This document shows, piece by piece, positions 13,987 through 27,000 of a stretch of 64,000 nucleotides of DNA (positions are counted from its first letter, which is position 1; each line of letters starts with the position of its first letter). A program made the position numbers and the translations under genes. The notes under the pieces are model-generated. The model saw nothing but the letters and a program-made list of their open reading frames with translations, searched no databases and was not told the DNA's origin. The DNA is from Arcuatula senhousia. Taxonomy: Eukaryota > Mollusca > Bivalvia > Mytilida > Mytilidae. Where the stretch lies: assembly GCA_963971305.1 (NCBI GenBank), contig OZ020306.1:38337512-38401511 (forward strand), written 5' to 3'.

Positions 13987-14325
13987 AATCAAATCAAATC
14001 AAATCAAATATACTTTATTGCCAAAATAAAGGCGCCAATTACTGGCTGACATAATACATGTAACAGACAAAGACAATGAATATAGACAGTTATAAGACAA
14101 ATACACAAAACTGACTGATGGGTATTTATAGTCGCGACTAGGGGAAAGCCCCTCTGCGTCGACTTATACCTCTACAGGTATAGACTCGCTATGTGCCATG
14201 GGTCGTCCAGCCCATGACACACCACCGCCAGTGTTAGCTGCTCCAGAGTATCCTTTGTTATCGCTGGAGCAGGGCCCGTCTTCCACCACGGGGAGGTACT
14301 GGTCGGAATTCTGGAAGACAAAATA
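13987..14325 (-). mobile_element. Retroelement-like 3' end with (TTTGA)n tail; identity uncertain
   Basis: Read on the minus strand, an AG acceptor near 14312 opens a 50-residue reading frame (NSDQYLPVVEDG... ending in SESIPVEV and a stop at 14164). An apparent 3' untranslated region follows, ending ...GGCAATAAAGTATA and (TTTGATTTGA)n at 13987-14010. The ending is that of a non-LTR retrotransposon or a retroposed 3' exon. The peptide is not recognised. It could be a captured last exon of a host gene. Confidence 0.4.
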
Positions 14326-14487
14326 CACAAAATATGACATCTGTTCTTTTATAACCCTCACACACACAAGGGACCAGAAGAAAAATATATGTATATATGA
14401 ATATCTACAAATGAAGAATATGTCATCTAGTTTCAAAATCATTATGATTAATGAATATGAATTTCAATTTATTAATCCTGGTTTAAG

Positions 14488-16600
14488 AGGGACAGTTTAC
14501 TGGCGTTAAGTGACGCAAGAAGCTTATAAAGATTATCAAAAACAAAATGGTCCTCGGAAGACATTAACCGAGGCTGCATAAATTGGAAAAATTTTGTTCA
14601 GATTGGTGTTTAAGAGTAAATATTAAAAAAACCAAAGTTATTATCTTTAACAAGGCTGGCAGAAAAATCAATATAAAGTTGACATACCAACAAAAGGTAT
14701 TAGATTGTGTTTCTTCCTACAAGTACTTAGGTACTCATTTCACGGCATCAGGAAGTTTCTATGTCTCAAAAAACGATCTATATCAAAAAGCTTTAAAAGC
14801 CTTTTTTAAGTTAAAAAAAGATTTTATATGTATGAATCCATCTGTTAAGACAAGTATAAATGCATATCTTTGATCATACTTTAAAACCTATTATTTTATT
14901 TAATGCAGAAATTTGGGGTAGTTATAATGTTTCATTTAAAAAACTAAATAATAATGATTTTGACCCTGATAATTTTTTTAAATCCCTACAGTGTGAGAAG
15001 CTTCATCTTAAATTTTCAAAAAGCATTTTGGGTGTGCATAAAAGAAGTGTTAATTTTGCAGTTTTATCAGAACTTGGTAGATACCCACTGCATTATGATA
15101 TTTTAAAATGTTTGATTAGATATTGGTTCAGGTTGGAGAATCTTGATTCTTTCCCATTACTTAAAGATGCATATGCCTGCTGTAAAACTATACATGATAA
15201 CAACAAATTGTCTTGGTACTCTCTTGTTAAAAAAGCATTAGACTATTTAAATATAAATTTAGAAAGTAAAAATTATGGACCATATACCAGTCAGGGGCGT
15301 AACTTAAATAAGTTATTACAGAAATATAACAGTCATGTGTTATTAGAGGTGGTTTTTTGAGTTGTCTTTTCTTGATTATGTATACTTTTCTTAATCTCTA
15401 ATAACATGTGGCTGTTATTTTTTAAGCAACCTTTCATTTTCTGTTTGAATGAAGACTCTGTAGATCTCTAAATCTCTTTGCGCAGTGAATTAATTGATAG
15501 AATTTACTAATGGCTTATCAATGAGGTAAACACATTCATAATGAACCATACCAAATCAATGATACACGACTTTAGTGATGCCTCTTGTCTGTAATAACAA
15601 TTGTTTGTTATTATGTGTTTTTTAATAACTATGTTCTGTTATTACAGATAACAGTGAACACTTCAAACCCCATGTCATTGATTTGGTATGATTCATTGTA
15701 AATATGGTTATTAAATTGAGAAACAATTGGTAACTTCTATCAATTAAGTCACTGCGCAAAGATGTAGAGAGATCCTAAGAGGCTAATTGAAGCATAAAAT
15801 GGAATGATTGCTTCAAAAATTAACAACCATATGTTATTACAGATTCAGAAAATTATACGTAATCAAGAGAAGACAACTCAAAAAACCACCTCTAATAACA
15901 CATGACTGTTATTTTTCTGTAATAACTTATTTAAGTTACGCCCCTGACTGTATACATTTAAGAACTTTTTAAAAAAGAAAATTCAGATAAAATATTCAGC
16001 TGAATGGTATAAATCACAGAATAAATTAAAAGATGGTAAACTACAAACTTTTTTAAAAATTAAAAACAATTTTGGTTTTGAAAATTATTTACAAGAAACA
16101 AAGAAATTTGAAATAAGAAAAGCTATTTGTAAACTTAGAATATCTTCACATAAATTAATGATTGAAGTTGGTAGACATAACAATATTCCTAGAACAGAAT
16201 GTTATTGCAAAAAATGCAATACGGGTGAAATTGAAGATGAAACTCATTTTTTAATTGATTGTAACCATTTTCAGCAGGAAAGAGAAATTTTATTTTCATT
16301 TATTGATAAAGAAAATAAAAATTTTGAAAATCTAAACTCTGAACAAAAACTTATTTTTTTACTTACTTCTGAAGATCCAATAGTGTTAAATGCAGTGGGT
16401 GAATTTATTTTTAAATACTTATAAATTTATATAGAATCATCATGAATATTATGAAATCTGTCTTGCTACTCTGATATGTGATTGTAACTCTTTAATTATT
16501 GTTCTTTTCTCTTTAAATGTTATATATGTATACTCATGCTGCCCCTTGTTGGGCCCTTGATTGGAAAATAAAATATGTTCTATGTTCTATGTTCTATGTT
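14488..16600 (+). pseudogene. Decayed LINE (non-LTR retrotransposon) 3' part, split by a DNA element
   Basis: The open frame from 14583 matches the C-terminal part of non-LTR reverse transcriptases (FCSDWCLRVNIKKTKVIIFN, then YKYLGTHFTASGSF), followed by FNAEIWG in the frame from 14860. One frameshift lies near 14863. The coding region is interrupted by the element at 15288-15950. Past that it resumes in frame (YTFKNFLKKK) and continues through a Cys/His segment (CYCKKCNTGEIEDETHFLIDC) to a stop at 16422. The 3' end is marked by a short (TTCTATG)n tail at about 16577-16600. The 5' boundary was not found. Confidence 0.8.
15288..15950. mobile_element. 663-bp foldback element ending CAGTCAGGGG with 5-bp duplication
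   Basis: Its ends CAGTCAGGGGCGTAACTTAA and the reverse complement are flanked by TATAC at 15283-15287 and 15951-15955. The left ~300 bases are repeated as an inverted copy on the right, so almost the whole element is palindromic. TAATAACA / TGTTATTA half-sites recur inside. Removing it with one TATAC restores the LINE reading frame (GPYTFKNF). No coding capacity. Its first 10 bases are identical to those of the 27.5-kb element at 35379-62870 and the duplication length is the same, so the two probably use the same transposase type. Confidence 0.9.
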
Positions 16601-18052
16601 AACCATAACAAGAAAGGATATGGGTAAACCCATATCCAAGGATACTCGGCTAAATTTCTTTCCCAATACATGTATATTAGCATGATTAGTTCAATGAATA
16701 ATTTGCTGTTTGTTCATTTTTGTTTGTTTGTTAATTGTTATTAAAAGCAACAGGATGAAGAGAGCGATGTGCTTGTTGTCGTGGCGATGTTAAGCAATTT
16801 TCTCAAAAAGTATTAAAACCATGTGAAAGTATTTTTTTCACAGTGATTTTTTCAAACATAATACATTATTGCATATTCATGATATTGCTTGAACTGACAT
16901 TGATATTTCACTATTTCATTTATCGATTGTGTTCCGTTTACTGAATACAATTAAGTCTTAAAATCCCCAGAAAGGGGGGAATACTACTTAAGATTTAGGT
17001 TAATAACTAATGTACCTGTTGGTGACAATTTACATTTCAGCCCGAAAAAACTACCATATTTTGTGGCACACCCAAATGTTTATATTTATTTACAAGAAGT
17101 TTTTCATGAGATTTTCTAGTGTGTAAGGTTAATTCAAATTTCATGTTTCTGTATTCTTTTAGTAATATCTTTTAAAATAAAGTTCAGTGCAAAGTATTTG
17201 TTTCCTTTCAAATATGAATAAACATGAAGAAATACGGATTGTGAATTGATATATTTTACGTTTCTTTTTGATTTTGAAGTCCTAGTTTACTTCGGAGTCA
17301 GTGATTCCTCTTGATTTTAGATTGATATACAAGTCTATGCCATACCACATATCATACATGCATAACATGGTAGATAATATAAGCCGTCACTCACACCATC
17401 TTCAAGACTAAATATAGATATTTAATCAATACAAGGTGAATGCACAGTGTGTAAATGCATGTTGATGACAATACACTATTATTGTTGTTTGAAAATCCAT
17501 ACATCTATCATACTTTATATTCATTGAATTAAATTTCATGATTTTTTTTTAAATAAACAGTGTCTATGAGCTAAAAATGATATACACGTTGACAGTATCA
17601 ACAATATTGAGTGTAGAAGCTTAGACGACGGGAAGCGTATGAATTTTTTTTCTATCACCTAACTTTCAAATAACTGATTTAGCTAAAATAAATAAATCAA
17701 GCATGTCTTAATTTTACATATCGTACCATAAGTCCAAATAATTTACCATGATGTCAATTAAAAATTACTTTTTTCTTACTCTTTCATCTGAACTATTTTG
17801 CGCATTTATAAGTTGTGCTTCGGTACCCAGAACAATAGTATTACTCTTCTATGAATTGATTATGGTTCCTTGATCCGAGTAATACGAAAACTTCTGATCA
17901 ATGTCTAAAGTATTAAAAATTTTGTAATTTACAGAATGGTCTACGTGTAGTACCTAAACTTGGACACAAGAGGGCGCTCTTCGAAAAAAGAGTTTCGACA
18001 AATCAAAGCCGAACGCATGCGCACTTCAGTCTAAAAATTTACTGCTAGGGAA
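16601..18052. other. TAF4 upstream region
   Basis: About 1.45 kb between the LINE tail and the TAF4 start codon. It presumably contains the TAF4 promoter and 5' untranslated region. No TATA box or other element could be assigned with confidence. The sequence near 17960-18050 is the least AT-rich part (GAGGGCGCTC, GCCGAACGCATGCGCAC), consistent with a TATA-less promoter. Confidence 0.4.
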
Positions 18053-21000
18053 ATGGCGGCTGCCAACCCTTTAGATGAAATTTTGAATACTACAGTAGAT
18101 GACTCCACACTTAATGCTCTAGTTGGCAATTTAGAAGCTCGCCTTGCATCCCTATCCAATGAGGATTCATCAAATTCTTTGGTAGATGCATCTGTGAATA
18201 ATAATCACATTGAAACAACAAGTATTTCATCAACGTCTTCTCACTCACAGACTTCAGTTTCAGTATTTAACACAGGAACACCAGTAGGTGCTAATGGACA
18301 AGCTATATCATCCCACAAAAACTTCAGTTCGAATCCTCATCTCTTAAACGTTGGGTCACCATCTCATAAGTCAGATATTCAGCTGATTGGGATAAATTCA
18401 GTGACACAAAACAGAAGCTCACCTGTGCCAGAATCAAATCGCATCCAGTCCCCTCATTTAATCAGAACAGTTACAAACTCTCCTGGTATTCAAAATGCTA
18501 GAAACTCACCGGTCCCATCACCCATTCCAAATGCAAATTCACCTCATCAAATCAAAACATCGACAGTGCAAAAAGTCGACAATAGTGCTATTCAAAGTAT
18601 TGTGTCTTCTCATGGAAATAATGTCGTAGTTTGTAGTCATCTTAATTCAGCTGGACAAAATGTGTGTATTGTTACAATTAAACAAGAACCAACAACTAGT
18701 GCTCATTTTGTTGTGAAAAATGAAAACATTTCTGTGTCAAGTGTTAAAAATGAACCTAGAACAGCAGCTATTCAGGCAGTGACTGTAGCTCAAAATAGTG
18801 TTTCGGGGAATCATATAACCCATGCAACCAATGTTCATATTGTAAATGCACCTTTAAAAGGACAACCAGCTGGTGTAATAAGTGTGAAAGCACATGAAAC
18901 TCAACAAGTAGTAATGAGACCACAATTAGTTCAAAATGTTTCAAATTCAGGACAAATACAAGTAGTTAATGTTAGTGCTAATTCTCCTCGGCCACCTGGT
19001 ATTGTTCAGGTTCCTCATCATCAAGGAAAACCACAAGCCATGAGGTTTGCTACTACACCGACAAGACATTCTCAAGTCAATATAGCACCACGTCTAGGTG
19101 GTGCAACTGTAAGTTTATTAGTAAATGTAAACATATTAAGTACATATTATCATGTACAAAACAATCTTACTTGTTAAACAATGTTAAAAAGCTTAAGCAT
19201 TTTGTTCTTGTGAACATATATGTTTATTGCTATGTACATTGTGTATGCATAGTACTGTACATATTATCATGATTATGTTAGCTGTTACATGTACATATAA
19301 ACATGATAAATGAAAATTCAAACTTTCTAGAAAAAAAATGTTGTATACATGTACATGTAGTCTCAGGTTTAAAACTCTATACTGTGTCAAACTGCAGAGA
19401 AGACAAAATAATGAAAAACAGAATTGTGCATTTAACAGGAGAGATAATCAAAGGGAGTTAACCTAATTTTTATTTTTTATTTTTACTTTTTTTAATAGTA
19501 CTAGTTTTTAATTGTTATCTGAACAAACATGATATACATGTATGCATACACATACTTTATTACATGTACATGCAAAAAGTATAAATGCAGTTTTACAGGT
19601 GATTGTAATTACATGTAATTAGAACAAAGATGATTTAATTCATTTATACATCTGATGATAAAGATAGACAAGAATATCATGTACTAACTCTGATTTTGAA
19701 AAAAAATAATGATTGAAAAAAGCAATATTACAATTCTTACATCATTAAAATGTTAACAAATTAATCATACATTGATGTTAACCAATGTTTTTATGCATTA
19801 TTAGAATACCATTACCCTCCCTCCTGGAGTACAAATTCCTCCAGGGACAGTGTTGATGAGAAATGAACAAGGTCAACTTATGTTTGTCCCAGCCTTACAT
19901 CAATCTGCTTCTCAACCCACTTCAACACCAGGCCAAAGAATCCAGTATGTCAGGGTAAGTGTGTTTATGTACATGATTTGATCTTTTTTCTCCTTCAAAT
20001 GTATATTCTCAGACATGGCATAATTTGTCTGACCAAGCCAAATGTCAGACAAGATTTGATTCGGTCAGTTGGAAAATTTGGAAAATTTTTGTTGAACACA
20101 AAGACATGAAAGAGAGAAAAGCGAGAAAAAAAAATGACATTTGGTCAGATAGACCGTAAATCAATTATGACATGTCTGAATACTTTAAAATCTAGATGAA
20201 AAGGTTAGCATATGCAGCAAAGAGCGAACTAATTTTATTAATCCAAGCATAATTAACATGATAATGAACATAGTCATTTTTGACTAGTCACTCACTCTTA
20301 CCTTTTACATGTCTTCTAGTTGCAATTTTTATTGTATGAAAGGTCCATTAATTTTAACAGTTTAGAAAATGCTACAAGACATGCAAGATATACTTACATT
20401 TCAACATGTACAATTTACATGTGAAATCTGAATAAATATGCCATGCATTTGTCATAAAACAAAATGGACATGATGGGTTTACTTAGGTTAAAATGACAAA
20501 TGTACCATATAAAAAAAATAACTAAGATGTACCCTTTACTATCATTACTATCTTATAAAAAGAAAATTAAGAAAATTCTTAGAGTATTTGTATGATTGAA
20601 GTCAGGAGAATGCCTTAACATACAACATCAGATGCAAAAATAAGCTTTGACAAATGTTCATAATAATCTTGCATGATTATTAACTCAATATTTTAGCCTT
20701 TAGATAATGTAAAGAAATGTAAGAATTTTTTGTCAACATTGATCAAGTTAGCAGCGAGTCAACCAGAACAGACAGTAAAAAATGTTCGTGACTTGATCCA
20801 AGGCTTGATAGTAAGTACACATGTATATATCTGTGAGTGTCTAAGAAAAAATGTATAAAAAAAGAAATAATAAGAAATTTATTATTCAGTGGAATAGTTG
20901 GTTTAAGGTAATATATTTTCAGTATGAAAACATTCAGTCAGACGTACTTGGATTAGAAACAAAGCTCAAATATAAGAAGTTGGAAAAAATCAACACATAA

Positions 21001-24000
21001 AACCACTTAAACTCGATCAGCACACAAACCTCTGGTCGGAACATGATTGTAGGGTTAACTGCAATCAGTAACACTTTTGCACTGCCAGCAATCAGTCTGG
21101 TGTATGTTAAATACTCTCTTTATAGCTCTCTATTAAAAACTTGTATACTAAATGTAATTTTAAGACCCGACCACGTATGTGGAACGGCCATATAGTTTTA
21201 CCCTTGTCCGTCCGTCCGTACGTACGTCCGTAACACTGGTTAAGTTCTTGGTTAAGGTCCATTACTCTGATACTAGATGTTGGGGGTCAATGATATTTCA
21301 CCACTAGATGGGTCTTGGGTAGGGCTACACCACCCACTAGAAATTAGTCCACCGTGACCTATATTTTATGCATGAACGACTTTGGTTAAGTTCTTGGTTA
21401 AAGTCCATTACTTGGATACTAGATGTTGGGGTTCAATGATATTTCACCACTAGATGTGTCTTGGGTGAGATGGCACCACCCACTAGAAATTAGGTCACTA
21501 TGACCTATATTTTACGCATGAATGACTTTGGTTAAGTTCTTGGTAAAGGTCCATTTCTCGGATACTAGATGTTGGGGGTCAATGATATTTCACCACTAGA
21601 TGTGTCTTGGGTAGGATGACACCATCCACTAAAAATTAGGTCACTATGACCTACATTTTACGCATGAACGACTTTAGTTAAGTTCTTGGTTAAGGTCCAT
21701 AACTTGGATACTAGATGTTGGGGTTCAATGATATTTTACCACTAGATGTGTCTTGGGTAAGGTGGCACCACCCACTAAAAATTAGGTCACTGTGACCTAT
21801 ATTTTACGCATGAATGACTTTGGTTAAGTTCTTGGTTAAGGTCCATTACTTGGATACTAGATGAGCGGGGTCAATGATATTTTACCACTAGATGTGTCTT
21901 GGGTAAGATGACACCACCCACTAGAAATTAGGTCACTATGACCTATACTTTTTGCATGAAGGACTTGGTTAAGATCCATAACCTAAGGGGGTCAATGATA
22001 TTTCAAGAATGGGAGGACCATCCTGTGGCTCATAGGCACATTTTCTAGTTAGCTACATGGTTTAATATTATTTCTGATATTCTTCAGGACAATAAAGTAG
22101 AACCTGAACAGTTTACAGAGAGATTAGCGAAGGAGCTCAAATCATCACCTCAACCATATCTAGTGCCATTTCTAAAGGTTCATAACACATGCCTACACAT
22201 ATTTAGAAATTTAACCAGATAATAAAAAGGCTAATAAATATAAAGTGTTTGGGCTATACCAATTATACCTTCAGTTTCAAATAACAATATAAAGATTTTT
22301 CATGTGCAAAAAGTATGGAACAAAGTAAGGGCTGTTCCAGCAAAACATACATGGGACGGGGGGAAGGCACTTCTTTGAAAGGGGAGTCACCCATAGAATT
22401 TCATTTTTAAACTAACATTATTTTTATTGAGTTTACACAAGCTTTTTTAGCCCACCCATAGTGGCAATTAATTTTGCCTTCCCCCTGTCCCATGTATGTT
22501 TTTCTGGAACAGCCCTAATGAAGTACCGATAGCCCACAAATCACAAACAATGAAAGCTTCAAAATAAATTCTAGCACCAATGTCAGATATATAATCAGGC
22601 TTCAACAATTATATGTAATGTTTTTAATTTATGAGGTACACAAAAGTTCATGTCTTATAAGAAGCAAAGAGGCATCAATGCATTCAAGTGTCATAAGTTG
22701 GAAAGGACCCGGACAAAAGCAGTAAACAGGAACAAGAACAGCACAATGACACACTAAACACAAAAAAACCCCCAAAAAATCAACTGAGCAGAAATCAACA
22801 ATCCAAACTCTAGTGGTATTGAGAGTGAGCTCAGGTATTTGGGAAGAGTAAGCAGTTCCTGTTTCCTATAGCACACCCGTTGCGCTGCCAATTTTCAATT
22901 CAGTGTGTCAAATCTGATAAAGGAAATATTTATATAAACATAATTTCCTATTTCATTTATCAATGTATTCGATTAAAATGGTTTTAATTGTCATTTCAGA
23001 AAAGTTTGCCTTTATTGCGGCAGTCTTTATTAGAGAATAAAATGCACATAGAAGGTGTTAAGCCACCACCTCTTGAAGTAATGAAAGGTACACCATTCAT
23101 GCCACAGCTTCAAGGAGGGCCACAACATATTAGATTACCCCAGGTAGGTACTGTCATATAAAACTAAATTACAAAACTGTCATTATCATCTTTGTCGTAC
23201 TTTATTTTGACCTCTAAACAATTCTTTTAAGCTAAACGGAGCTAGGTAGGAGGAAAATAGATAAATTATTTTCCCTGAGGTGAAACTATTGCCTGAGGCT
23301 TAGCTGAAGCCAATAGTTGTGCCTGAGGGAAAATAATCAATTCATTTTCTGAATACCCAGTCCGTAAGGGTTTAATTATACCTAATGGCCCTGTCACACT
23401 ATAACGTTTTAGCCAATGTGTGCCGAACGTTCGAATAATTTTCTAAAACGTTGGAACACGTTGGCAGTCGCTGTAAAAAGTTTCAAAAAATATCTCGGTG
23501 AACGACCACGAAGCGTCAGCCTAACTACCTGCAACGCACGACAAACTTATACAAAACTTATCTATAGCGTTCGTCCGGCGTACTTGACGTTTGCCAAGCG
23601 CATGTGTGACGACTGCAGAACGCATTCATAGCGTTAGTCTAACTTGTATTTTTTCTCTCGGTGGGGAGACCTAGGATTTCTGTTAATTTCTTTAGTATCA
23701 TTTCTTAAAAGCCCAAATAGATCTATTATCTGGCTTAAATGTATTGCTCGATTAATTAATAATTATAGAAATTTAGTTTCGTTATAAAAATATTGGTTTT
23801 CAGCGTTCTGGTAATATGAATGTATAATTATTCTAAAGCCGTTTTTTAACCAAAAGTGATGATTTTTGCACCCAGTCTAAAAGAATAAAATATAGTGTAG
23901 ATTTTATATTTTGATATGTCAAAAATATACAGAGAGGAATGCATGCGCTTGTTAACAAACTCTCAAAATCTCAAATGAGTATATACATGTAAGAAATACT

Positions 24001-27000
24001 GGTCTGTAGATGACTAATCCTAGATGATCGCAGATAGCATGACGGACGTCCTTAATAGAGAAAAACGCGTGTGCTTATTGAATATTTAAAATACACATTA
24101 TTTCAAATGAGTATTAAAGTTAGACTGTCGTTACTCGTTGTATTTGAGTATTTTTCTACCAAAAAAAAAAAATCATCGAAAACACGACAGGTGTATTAAA
24201 ATTTGTAAGAATTACTTTCAATTCCAGACCATCCAAGTTATCTTTGTTATATTCAAGATTTTTTTGGCTTTGTTCATTGTTTTTTTTTAAGATTTTTTTT
24301 CAGGTTTGAATAAGTATTTGAAGCTTTTGAAATTGACTTTCCCCTTGTAATTCAATCTAACTTATAAAATTCTGGGGTTGATACGCTACTCGTTCGTTAC
24401 AATGACGCTCTGTGCGCTCTGTACACGTTTGAAACACGTTGAATAAGTTTCTTCGTCGTTAGATTGACGCTAGACGTGCGCTGCATTATCGCTAGACACG
24501 TAAGTTTCCATTCAGATTAGCGTTCGTCAAACCCATTTCAACGTGCACACAACGACCACATAGCGTACATCAGCGTGTGTATAACGTCCTTCTAACTTAT
24601 GCCTAGCGTTCGAATAATTTATTTCTAACACGTTGGCGAACGTCGGAAATTTTAAGCATGTTGAAAAATTTGCGACGCACTCAGCGATCACCAATGCACG
24701 CTGACGTTCGCTAACGTGTTTGTAGCATGTTCATAACGTGTACAAAACTTACGCAACACACACCAGCGTGTTGAAAATATATTCTAAAATGTCGGCACAC
24801 GTTGGCTAAAACATTATAGTGTGACAGTGCCATTAAGAAACAGCACACAAAACATTAAGAATTTTAGCTATATAAACAAATGCGAAAACATACAAAGTAA
24901 AAAACTGTTAGATATAGAATACTACTAGTTTCAGACGCACTGATTGGTTGCATGAACAAATATTAGTTTTGCACAGAAAACTCATGCAAGTACACTTTCT
25001 TTACGAATAATTGTGTGATGTAACATGAGTAAATATATCAATCAAAATCAAACAAGGAAATTGATTGGCTGAAGGCAAGTCTTAATAATGTCCGGGGGGG
25101 GGGGGGGGGGGGGGTAATTTTATTACTTCACAATAAAAACAAAATAAATGTTACATGTATGCTCCTTGATTTTTTTTTTTTTTTTTCTGCAATTAATAGT
25201 ATCATCATGATCATAGGCATATTTACCTTTAGTTTGAGTGTCCCTGTTGAATCTTCAATAGATGAAATATGTTATTCAGTATTATTCAACTGAAACTTTG
25301 TTGTAATTAACATCTAGTTTTCTATTCACTTCACAAATATTCATGAACTGTTTAAAAAAAAAAAAACGATACATTATAAGGGCTATTCCAGCAAAAAATG
25401 TATGGGGGGGTTGGACGGCACTCGATATTTTTTCTTGTGGGTGGTGGTTGTTCTAGTAAATACATTTCTATGGGTGGCTGTGGTCTTAGGAAATAAAATT
25501 GTATGGGTGGTTGTAAATTGACTTTTAAAAATTTACTATGATCACTTTTTTACAGCTGGAATGCAATATTTTAATTCAAATCTGAAACCGGCAATTTTGT
25601 TTATTATCTGCATATCTGTTGAAGTTATGTAGAGGCCCGAGAAGTTCGCATGGTTCCGCTCTATGAAACGTTAGCGCGAACCTAAATTCCCGAGCGTTTC
25701 TGAATGGAAACTGGTTGCCTATTTTTTCGGTGACCAGTTAAAGAATGATGGCCACGGAGTAGACAATCCTGGGGCCTGGAGTGTTGATTGTGTTTGCCTA
25801 TGGCTGAAAACAATCGGGCTTGACTATGCCCAAGACTTTTTTAGAGATAAAACTTGTTGATCATGGATAAGGCATACATACAACCCCCCCAAAAACAAGG
25901 AACTAAATAAAACAAATACGTGACAAATGTAAACAAACTATTTGGTATTTGACATTCATTTTATAGAACAAAAAAAAAACTATTAGCCAGTGTAAGCGTG
26001 GTACTTGACTTGTGCAGGAAAGGGTAGTTACGAAAATAACAATACAGGTAATGATAATATGGTGCAGGTTATACCTGTGACGCTCCCGAAGTTTTAACGT
26101 ATCCTTGAATATTTTACAAGCTAAAATAAGTTTTCAAATGTTTATTGGGCAATTAATTGATACAAATTATTATTCGAAAATAAAAACAAAGTAGCTTTTC
26201 TTGTGGGTCCTGTGTGCGCTTAATGACGTCAGGAATTTTCAAAGAAAAAAGCGTTATAAAGACGCAGAAAGTTCGGGAAACTGCGTGTGGTTTACCGGAC
26301 GTTGAAGGAAAATTGAGCCCATAGTACAACTAGAATATTGACATTTCTACCATTATCGCTCCCTTCGGGAGCGTATTAAAATAAAACACATACATGGTCT
26401 CCTGTTCTGTTGGTGTTGGGTATTCCCAAAAAATACTTCAGAGGAAATTGATTTTATGGCAACTTATTCATTAAGAAAAGGATTCTATTAAAATGTCGGA
26501 ACTATATGTGTTCAAACTTAAGGTGGCAGCTTCAAGGAAAAGGGACAGAAAAATTGTCCCCTGAAAAACATCAAGGTTACTATCCAACTGAGTGGTGTAT
26601 GGATTCATGGCATGTATAAATGAATTCTGGCCAGCACCTCTCAAATAAATTTTCTAATTTCAGAGATGTTAACCCTCCTGTTCTCGCCGATTCATGCTTA
26701 AAATTTCACGGTGGCCACATTTTCAACCAGTCCACCTGTCCCCAAGCAAATTAATTAAGCCATACCAAGCTGTCAGTGATAAATGTCAAATGCATAGATG
26801 TTAATTCCTTTAATTAGACACCCCAAGGGCAGAATAAATTAGACATTAATTTTGACAAATTTATAAACAAAATCTCAGACTTGAAATGAGGAATTCAGTT
26901 ATTTCCCCTTAAAATATAAAATTTATAAAAATGGGAGTTTTTCAAATAAATTATTTTCTCCTTTTTTTTATTTAATTACTCCAGTAACATATCAAAGCTA

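Noticed and set aside
23416..23631. 71-residue protein
   Set aside because: Lies in the long terminal repeat of the Harbinger-like element and mirrors its short repeated motifs.
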